Source of the DNA: CAZIMM01 sp964540415
Lineage (GTDB): Bacteria; Bacillota; Clostridia; Oscillospirales; Acutalibacteraceae
Length of the DNA stretch: 6,524 bases
Assembly (NCBI GenBank): GCA_964540415.1
Contig: CAZIMM010000104.1
Coordinates: forward strand, 1-6,524
Reading direction: 5' to 3'
Made by a program: the position numbers and the translations under genes. The first letter of the stretch is position 1. Every line of letters begins with the position of its first letter. The notes under the pieces were generated by a model, which saw nothing but the letters and a program-made list of their open reading frames with translations, did not search any database and was not told the origin of the DNA. Positions 1 to 5,076 of the stretch are shown piece by piece.

Positions 1-1
1 C

Positions 2-487
2 TGCGGCTTCCGCTGCGGCTGGATGGTTGTCAGCGGCGCGAAGGATTCCGCCTCGGATTTCATTGCCGGACTCGTCCAGCTCTGCGCCATGCGCCTTTGC
101 GCAAACGCGCTCACTCAGCTTGTCATTCCCGCGGCACTCAACGACCCCGAAAGCACACGCGAGATGATGACTCCGGGCGGAAGAATATACGAACAGCGTG
201 AAGCAACCTGCCGCGAGCTGGCAAAAATCCCGGGAATCAGCTTTGTCAAAAACAGCGCCGCGTTCTATCTGTTCCCGAAGCTCGACGTGAAGCGCTTCAA
301 CATCACGGACGACCAGCAATTTGCCATGGATTACCTTCACAGCAAAAACGTAATGATAATCCCCGGCAGAGGCTTCAGCTGGAGCACTCCGGACCATTTC
401 CGCATCGTCATGCTTCCGGAACCCGAGGTTCTTGCAAAAGCAATGCGTGACCTCGGAGACTTCCTGAGTGATTATCATCAGGCATAA
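2..487 (+). CDS. alaA: AlaA-like glutamate-pyruvate aminotransferase, C-terminal part (5' truncated by window edge)
   Basis: Class I/II PLP-dependent aminotransferase, probably transferring the amino group of glutamate to pyruvate to make alanine in the cytoplasm. The reading frame is open from base 2, so the ATG at 23 is an internal Met and not the start. The first visible residues (CGFRCGWMV) match the segment just after the PLP-binding lysine in this family; that Ser-Lys lies before the window. The Arg at bases 11-13 is the expected PLP-phosphate contact. Family hallmarks of E. coli AlaA (YfbQ), recalled rather than searched, follow in order: MRLCAN, PGGRIYEQR, LFPKLDVKRFNI, and PDHFRIVMLP near the end. 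The Arg at 401-403 in that last motif is the substrate-carboxylate-binding arginine. The protein ends with an AlaA-like LSDYHQA tail at the TAA 485-487, so the C-terminus is intact. About 161 residues of roughly 400 are present. Closely related aspartate/tyrosine-type aminotransferases are the alternative, but the long AlaA-like motifs make them less likely. Confidence 0.9.
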   Translation, partial: CGFRCGWMVVSGAKDSASDFIAGLVQLCAMRLCANALTQLVIPAALNDPESTREMMTPGGRIYEQREATCRELAKIPGISFVKNSAAFYLFPKLDVKRFNITDDQQFAMDYLHSKNVMIIPGRGFSWSTPDHFRIVMLPEPEVLAKAMRDLGDFLSDYHQA

Positions 488-510
488 ATAAAATAAGCGT
501 TCCGCCGTTT

Positions 511-544
511 CAATCTGTCCACTGCCACTCTCAAGCAATCTGTC
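511..544 (+). repeat. Pair of 9-base direct repeats upstream of the DUF4838 gene
   Basis: CAATCTGTC occurs exactly at 511-519 and again at 536-544, 25 bases from start to start, inside the 80-base gap between the aminotransferase and the DUF4838 gene. The spacing is roughly two and a half helical turns, so it does not neatly favour same-face binding. It could be a regulator site, but no convincing -35/-10 pair is visible next to it and short repeats like this also occur by chance. Confidence 0.3.
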
Positions 545-554
545 AACATTACTC

Positions 555-560
555 GGGAGG
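555..560 (+). promoter_or_regulatory. Strong ribosome binding site fixing the DUF4838 gene start
   Basis: GGGAGG lies 7 bases before the ATG at 568. It fixes this ATG as the start, and with it the hydrophobic N-terminus that may act as an export signal. No other good start codon is visible in frame between this site and the preceding gene. Confidence 0.75.
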
Positions 561-567
561 TATAAAT

Positions 568-2466
568 ATGCGGGAATTTATTGCTGTTGTTCTTGCACTT
601 TTGCAGTTTGCCGGAATCACCATCGGTTTTGTGCCGTACGACCGTAACGTTGATTACGGCGGAACAAAATACACGGCGCCGGTAATCGAAAGCTACCTGA
701 CACTTATTGACGGCGGGACAAGCGATTATGTGATTGTCCGTTCTGCCACAGCTCCCGCCGCGGAAATAACCGCAGCGGAAAAGCTTCAGTCTTACCTCAG
801 GCAAATGAGCGGTGTCACCCTGCCGATTATCACCGACACCCCGGCTGTGCGCACTGCTCAGGGCGACAGGGAAATTGTCGTCGGCAAAACGCGCAGGGAG
901 AGTGCGCAGGGCTTTTCCGTCGACCGTAATGCTCTGGGCAGAGACGGCTTTATTCTCAAAACAGTCGGCAACCGTCTTTTCATTGCGGGCGGCGGCCCGA
1001 ACGGCACACTCTACGGGGTTTACACCTTCCTTGAGGAGCAGCTTGGATGCCGCTGGTATACCGCGAATTACGAGGTTGTGCCGCAAAAATCAACCGTAAA
1101 AATCAATGCGGCACTCAATGACACACAGATTCCCTCCTTTGAGGTTCGCCGGAACGCATCACCCGGGTCAACTCCGGACTATTATGCAAAAACGAAGGTG
1201 AACACCTCATTCTGGACGCGGGACGAGAAGTACGGTGACACAATAACCTTTGTCCTTTGGGACGTGACTCTCACAAAGCTCGTCCCGGATTCGCTTTTCA
1301 GCGAACATCCGGACTATTTCGCATTCAGGAAGGACACCGGCAAGCGCACAACGGAACACGTTTGTCTGTGCAGCGAGGGCGCTCTCGAAAATGCCGTCGT
1401 GAACGCGCGCGCGGCTATTCATGCAAATAATACACAAGCAAATCACATACATGTCGGGCAAAAAGACAATATTGAATATTGTGAATGTGAAAAATGTGAG
1501 GCGCTCTATGAAAAATACGGGTCGGTGAGTGCTCCCACCATCATTTTCACAAACAAGCTTGCAGAGCGTCTTGAAGAAGAATTCCCGTATATGTATTTCA
1601 CTTTTTATTCCTACAATGAAACCCGCCGTCCTCCAACCGATATGTCGCTCAAATGCCGCGACAATGTTGTCCCGGTGCTTTGCGGACTGCATCAGGCATG
1701 CAGAAGCCATCCGATTACGGAGTGCGGAACAGAAGACGGCATAAACGAAATTGATTACCTTTTCACCGAGCATGAGCCTCAAATCGCCGCTGATTTTAAG
1801 AACTGGACAGCCGTTGCAAAGCGCACATATATTTATGATTACACCATCAATTTTCTCAACACCGCCCAGTTCTTTTCAAACTTCGGCACACTTCAGTCCA
1901 CAATGAAATATATGAAGGATATCGGCATCACCGGCTACATTTACAACTGCGGCGACGGCCATGAAGCCGCCTTCAACGAGCTGCGCAACTATCTGTTGTG
2001 CAGAGTTCAGTGGAATGTTGATGCCGATGTCGGCCACCTTATGGATGAATTCCTAACAGGGTATTACGGCGCGGCAGGTTCGGATATCAGGAAAATAATT
2101 GACCTGCAAACTGCAAAAATCGCCGCAACTGCTCATGCGTTTGACTTTGACTGGCATTATCAGTCCGGCTTTTACAGCCTTTCCGAGATTGACGAGCTGG
2201 ACGGCCTGTGGGCAAGCGCTCTCGCCTGCGAGCTGACTGAACAGCAGCGTTTCCGCGTTGAAAAGGCTCAGCTGAGCTGGAGATATTTCAAGGCAAATCT
2301 GTTCATCGGCGAATTCAATCCGTTCAATTTCAGGCGCAGTGCGGAAATCGAAAAGCTGTACGATGACTTTATTTCTCACGGAGTCGTTCGCGTGACCTCG
2401 TTCGGGACAATCCCCACGGACAAATCAACAGTTGACTTCAGAATGCGTCCTTACAACTGGAGATAA
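568..2466 (+). CDS. DUF4838 domain-containing protein, putative glycan-active enzyme with alpha-glucuronidase-N-like domain
   Basis: 632 residues, probably complete, ending at TAA 2464-2466. Residues 5-21 form a hydrophobic stretch after a short N-region with a single Arg, so it could be a signal peptide or membrane anchor, but no clear AxA cleavage site is seen. Residues about 50-180 resemble the small alpha/beta domain in front of GH67 alpha-glucuronidases: AAEKLQSYLRQMSG at 69-82, then GNRLFIAGGGPNGTLYGVY at 134-152 and LGCRWY at 159-164. Residues about 230-505 fit DUF4838: SEHPDYFA (245-252), VCLCS (265-269), a Cys cluster YCECEKC (304-310), IYDYTINF (422-429) and DEFLTGYYGAA (493-503). 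The CxCxxC cluster plus CxC at 266/268 could bind metal. From memory, some DUF4838 proteins of gut Bacteroides were assigned to GH163 (endo-beta-N-acetylglucosaminidase on N-glycans); that activity is not shown here and the catalytic residues cannot be assigned. No transporter or other glycosidase is adjacent. A flavoprotein gene follows after 29 bases, probably in the same transcript. Confidence 0.82.
   Translation: MREFIAVVLALLQFAGITIGFVPYDRNVDYGGTKYTAPVIESYLTLIDGGTSDYVIVRSATAPAAEITAAEKLQSYLRQMSGVTLPIITDTPAVRTAQGDREIVVGKTRRESAQGFSVDRNALGRDGFILKTVGNRLFIAGGGPNGTLYGVYTFLEEQLGCRWYTANYEVVPQKSTVKINAALNDTQIPSFEVRRNASPGSTPDYYAKTKVNTSFWTRDEKYGDTITFVLWDVTLTKLVPDSLFSEHPDYFAFRKDTGKRTTEHVCLCSEGALENAVVNARAAIHANNTQANHIHVGQKDNIEYCECEKCEALYEKYGSVSAPTIIFTNKLAERLEEEFPYMYFTFYSYNETRRPPTDMSLKCRDNVVPVLCGLHQACRSHPITECGTEDGINEIDYLFTEHEPQIAADFKNWTAVAKRTYIYDYTINFLNTAQFFSNFGTLQSTMKYMKDIGITGYIYNCGDGHEAAFNELRNYLLCRVQWNVDADVGHLMDEFLTGYYGAAGSDIRKIIDLQTAKIAATAHAFDFDWHYQSGFYSLSEIDELDGLWASALACELTEQQRFRVEKAQLSWRYFKANLFIGEFNPFNFRRSAEIEKLYDDFISHGVVRVTSFGTIPTDKSTVDFRMRPYNWR
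709..724 (+). repeat. First copy of an exact 16-base repeat (inside the DUF4838 gene)
   Basis: GACGGCGGGACAAGCG here is identical to 5024-5039 in the gap before proS, in the same orientation. In this copy it encodes the DGGTS stretch at residues 48-52 of the DUF4838 protein. The flanking bases differ at both ends. Confidence 0.5.
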
Positions 2467-2495
2467 AATAATCAATTCATAAAGGAGCATAATAA

Positions 2496-3818
2496 ATGAA
2501 AAAAATCATTGTTGCAGGTGCCGGACACGGCGGACTTGTTGCAGCCGCCAAGCTTGCCAGAAACAAATATGATGTGACTGTCATTGAAAGGTCCGCAGAG
2601 GGCACTCTCGGCTATGACTGGACGGATATATTCGATTTTTCCTGCCTTAAGGAGGCGGGTATTCCTCTCCCGCCGCCGGAAAAATATAACACTGCCGAAA
2701 ATATGACTTTCCACAACCCGGCGTGCACAGCCACAATGGTGGCTGACATCCCGCGTGATGAAAAAGAAATGCAGATTGAGCGCAAAGACATTTACGCCAT
2801 GCTCATTTCATTTGCGGAGCAATGCGGTGTCAAGTTCCTCTATAACACTGAAATCGTCTCCCCGATTATGCAGGAAAACCGCGTTGTGGGAGTGAGAACC
2901 GGCGGCAACGGCAACTTTGTTGATTATTATGCCGACCTTGTCATTGACGCGGCGGGACTTGATTCCCCGGTGCGCTCTCTCCTGCCCGAAAGCTGCAACG
3001 TGCAGAACAAGTTTGCAGACAGCGAAATTTTCAAGGTTTACCGTGCATTCTACAACCGTCTTGACTACGTAGAATGCGAGGAAAATTTTCAGGTCTTTTT
3101 CTTCCATATGTATGAAAAGGGAATCACCTGGCTTGCAACCGAGAAAGGTCACTGCGATATGCTTGTCGGCAGGTTCGACCGTATCTCAAAAGAAATCGGC
3201 GAGGCAGTGCGCGGCTATCTCGTTCAGACAAATCCTCAGCTCGGCGATGAAATTCTTCGCGGCGGACAAATTGTCAGAATTCCCACGCGCCGTCCTTTGA
3301 GTGTTATGGTGGCGGACGGTTACGCCGCAATCGGCGACAGCGCAGCAATGACAATCCCCATCATCGGCTCGGGAATATACAACAGCATAATGGCGGCGAC
3401 CATGCTCGTCCGCACCGTCCTGCGCGACCCGATGCAGGAATTCACGGCGGAAAGCCTGTGGAATTATCAAGTTGAATACTTCGACAAAATCGGCGCAACC
3501 TGTGCGTCTCTTGACATTATCCGCCATTTCCTGATGTCTGTCGACGGCGAGGATATAGACTTTTTGTTTGAATCGGGCACACTCAACAGCTCCGACCTTG
3601 CAAGCTCGCGCTCCGGCCATCCGCTGAAGCTTTCAGCCGCTCAAGCGCTTAAGAAGGCCTGGCTCGGCAAAAAGAATCTTCCTCTCTTGTTAAGGCTTGC
3701 CGGAGTTCTTCAGCAATCGGAAAAGATAGCCGATTTGTGCGGAAAAATTCCGAGAAAGTACATAGCCTCCGCAGTGTCCGCATGGGCTATGGAATATAAT
3801 AATTTTAATCAAAAATAA
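2496..3818 (+). CDS. FAD-dependent oxidoreductase, geranylgeranyl-reductase-like / PHBH-fold flavoprotein
   Basis: 440 residues, complete. The N-terminus is a dinucleotide-binding Rossmann fold: the beta strand IIVAG leads into GAGHGG (residues 8-13), and Glu31 at the end of the second strand should hold the ADP ribose of FAD. Arg96 within IERKDIYAML matches the conserved Arg region of group A flavoprotein reductases and hydroxylases. LVIDAAGLDSPVR (148-160) and DGYAAIGDSAAMTIP (274-288), followed by GSGI (291-294), are the second and third FAD motifs. This layout is shared by geranylgeranyl reductases, halogenases and aromatic hydroxylases. The last 100 or so residues are a helical tail with no motif I recognise. 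No signal peptide or membrane span is seen, so it is probably cytoplasmic. AAAGGAG at 2481-2487, 8 bases before the ATG, supports the start. It lies 29 bases after the DUF4838 gene and 17 before the pyrophosphatase gene, which suggests one transcript. The substrate is unknown; saturation of a prenyl chain or an unsaturated metabolite is possible. Confidence 0.82.
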   Translation: MKKIIVAGAGHGGLVAAAKLARNKYDVTVIERSAEGTLGYDWTDIFDFSCLKEAGIPLPPPEKYNTAENMTFHNPACTATMVADIPRDEKEMQIERKDIYAMLISFAEQCGVKFLYNTEIVSPIMQENRVVGVRTGGNGNFVDYYADLVIDAAGLDSPVRSLLPESCNVQNKFADSEIFKVYRAFYNRLDYVECEENFQVFFFHMYEKGITWLATEKGHCDMLVGRFDRISKEIGEAVRGYLVQTNPQLGDEILRGGQIVRIPTRRPLSVMVADGYAAIGDSAAMTIPIIGSGIYNSIMAATMLVRTVLRDPMQEFTAESLWNYQVEYFDKIGATCASLDIIRHFLMSVDGEDIDFLFESGTLNSSDLASSRSGHPLKLSAAQALKKAWLGKKNLPLLLRLAGVLQQSEKIADLCGKIPRKYIASAVSAWAMEYNNFNQK

Positions 3819-3835
3819 GCTGAGAGGAAATAAAA

Positions 3836-4375
3836 ATGAACATTCTTCATGACATTAACCCGGAGCGTATAAAGGCGGATGATTTTATCGCCGTTATCGA
3901 AATCCCGAAGGGCAGCAAGAGCAAGTATGAACTGGACAAGGAGACGGGGCTCATTGTGCTTGACCGTGTGCTCTACACTTCAACGCATTACCCCGCAAAT
4001 TACGGCTTCATTCCACGCACCTATGCGGATGACTATGACCCTCTCGATGTGCTCGTCCTCTGCTCCGAGCCGCTGCACCCGCTCACTCTGGTGAGGTGCT
4101 ATCCCATCGGCGTCATCAACATGCTCGACAACGGCAGAGCGGACGAAAAAATCATTGCCGTGCCGTTCAACGACCCAACCTACAATGTCTATCGCAGTGT
4201 CTTTGCCCTGCCGAAGCATGTTTACGATGAGATGTCGCACTTCTTCTCGGTTTACAAGGCTCTTGAGAAAAAGGACACTGCTGTTGATGAAGTTCAGGAT
4301 GCAAATGTTGCAATCAACGTTATCAACGATGCAATCGCGGGATACAAAATTAAATACCCCGAAAATGATGCGTAA
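3836..4375 (+). CDS. ppa: Soluble inorganic pyrophosphatase, family I
   Basis: 179 residues, complete. It hydrolyses pyrophosphate to two phosphates using Mg2+ in the cytoplasm. Almost the whole active site of family I can be placed by comparison with E. coli Ppa as I remember it: Glu22, Lys30, Glu32, Arg44, Tyr52, Tyr56, the metal-binding aspartates Asp66, Asp68 and Asp71, then Asp98, Asp103, Lys105, and Tyr140-Lys141. The signature reads DYDPLDV (66-72), with Tyr67 where Gly/Ser/Asn/Asp is usual; the metal ligands themselves are kept. Length is normal for a bacterial enzyme. AGAGGA at 3823-3828, 7 bases before the ATG, supports the start. It follows the flavoprotein gene by 17 bases and precedes xpt by 62 bases. 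Xpt and ProS downstream both release PPi, so cotranscription would make biochemical sense. Confidence 0.95.
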   Translation: MNILHDINPERIKADDFIAVIEIPKGSKSKYELDKETGLIVLDRVLYTSTHYPANYGFIPRTYADDYDPLDVLVLCSEPLHPLTLVRCYPIGVINMLDNGRADEKIIAVPFNDPTYNVYRSVFALPKHVYDEMSHFFSVYKALEKKDTAVDEVQDANVAINVINDAIAGYKIKYPENDA

Positions 4376-4403
4376 CGCATGCATTGATGAAAGCATATTA
4401 TGC
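4368..4403 (+). repeat. Small inverted repeats around the ppa stop codon and in the ppa-xpt gap
   Basis: ATGCG-TAA-CGCAT (4368-4380) is a perfect 5-base inverted repeat with the ppa stop codon as its loop. A second one, GCAT-ATT-ATGC, lies at 4393-4403, and the ATGC/GCAT units can also pair in other combinations. No T-run follows, so this does not look like an intrinsic terminator. It could be an mRNA processing or stability element, or have no function. Confidence 0.35.
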
Positions 4404-4437
4404 ACAGTAAACATTAAAAAAGAAAGGGCGGATAATC

Positions 4438-5007
4438 ATGGAGATGCTAAAGCAGAGAATTCTGACTGACGCGAGCATTGCGGGAGACGACACCGTGAAG
4501 CTCGACAAATTCCTCAACCATCAGCTCGATATCGACCTGCTCAACGAAATCGGCAAAGAATTTCACAGCCGATTTTCGGACTGTGAGGTTACAAAAATTC
4601 TCACGGTTGAAGCATCCGGCATTGGCATTTCATGCATTGCCGCTCAGTATTTTTCCGTGCCTGTTGTCTTTGCGAAAAAAGGCATGAACCGCGGCGCTGC
4701 CGCAAACATATACACCGCCGACGTGTTCTCCTTCACCAAAAACTGCCGCGACACCATCGGAGTGTCAAAGCCGTACCTCAGCGCACAGGATAAGGTGCTG
4801 ATTATCGACGACATGCTTGCGGAGGGAAATGCAGCGTTCGGTCTGCTTGAAATCTGCGAGCAGGCAGGCTGTAAGGTGCAGGGTGTCGGCATAGTGCTCG
4901 AAAAAGGCTTCCAGTCCGGCGGAAAGCGGCTGCGTGACATGGGAGTGCGTCTGGAATCACTCGCGGTTATCAAATCCATCCACGGCAAAAAAATCATTTT
5001 TGAATAG
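4438..5007 (+). CDS. xpt: Xanthine phosphoribosyltransferase
   Basis: 189 residues, complete, close to the length of B. subtilis Xpt. It joins xanthine and PRPP to give XMP and PPi, salvaging purines in the cytoplasm. The sequence follows B. subtilis Xpt along most of its length as I recall it: MEMLKQRI at the start, KFLNHQLD (24-31) with Asn27 of the xanthine site, TVEASGI (56-62), FSFTK (97-101), the PRPP loop VLIIDDMLAEGNA (120-132) with paired Asp124-Asp125, and GIVLEKGFQ (151-159) with Lys156 of the base site. The flexible loop at 80-92 reads KKGMNRGAAANIY instead of the usual KxKSx-type sequence. A purine-rich AAAGGGCGG at 4423-4431 supports the ATG. The guanine riboswitch that often precedes xpt in Firmicutes is not seen in the 62-base gap, so control may come from an upstream promoter. 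Hypoxanthine-guanine and adenine enzymes are much less likely, given the match over the whole length. Confidence 0.93.
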   Translation: MEMLKQRILTDASIAGDDTVKLDKFLNHQLDIDLLNEIGKEFHSRFSDCEVTKILTVEASGIGISCIAAQYFSVPVVFAKKGMNRGAAANIYTADVFSFTKNCRDTIGVSKPYLSAQDKVLIIDDMLAEGNAAFGLLEICEQAGCKVQGVGIVLEKGFQSGGKRLRDMGVRLESLAVIKSIHGKKIIFE

Positions 5008-5023
5008 TATTATCATTATCGGA

Positions 5024-5039
5024 GACGGCGGGACAAGCG
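5024..5039 (+). repeat. Second copy of the exact 16-base repeat (xpt-proS gap)
   Basis: This copy is identical to 709-724 and in the same orientation. It is non-coding and lies 37 bases before the proS start. Only weak local pairing is possible (ACGG 5025-5028 with CCGT 5044-5047), so it is not a clear hairpin. Confidence 0.5.
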
Positions 5040-5054
5040 TTCACCGTGCTCTGT

Positions 5055-5062
5055 GAGAAAGG
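5055..5062 (+). promoter_or_regulatory. Poorly placed ribosome binding site before proS
   Basis: GAGAAAGG is the only purine-rich block before the proS ATG, and it sits 14 bases away where 6-9 is usual; the other complete genes in this window have spacings of about 6-9. An in-frame TGA at 5065-5067 rules out an upstream start, so the ATG at 5077 is the first usable one. Translation may be weak, coupled to xpt, or helped by the A-rich bases around the start. Confidence 0.45.
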
Positions 5063-5076
5063 CTTGACAACACAAA

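Noticed and set aside
23..25. ATG at 23 as start of a short 154-residue protein
   Set aside because: The frame is open upstream to base 2 and the residues before it (CGFRCGW) match the aminotransferase family, so it is an internal Met of a truncated gene.
561..567. TATAAAT as a -10 promoter box
   Set aside because: It lies between the ribosome binding site and the ATG, so a transcript starting from it would lack the site; it is just the A/T-rich spacer.
478..1086. Antisense reading frame of 202 codons opposite the start of the DUF4838 gene
   Set aside because: It overlaps a gene with convincing domains and its product has no recognisable motif or plausible composition.
4984..5000. Terminator-like A-run followed by T-run at the end of xpt
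   Set aside because: The short A/T stretch is within the coding region, has no GC-rich stem and encodes the last residues (KKIIFE).
5064..5069. Perfect TTGACA -35-like box just before proS
   Set aside because: A matching -10 would fall about 17 bases later, inside the proS coding region, and nothing like TATAAT is there. It cannot drive full-length proS.
5008..5076. T-box leader for proS
   Set aside because: The gap is 69 bases, too short for a T-box, and it has no recognisable T-box sequence or terminator hairpin.
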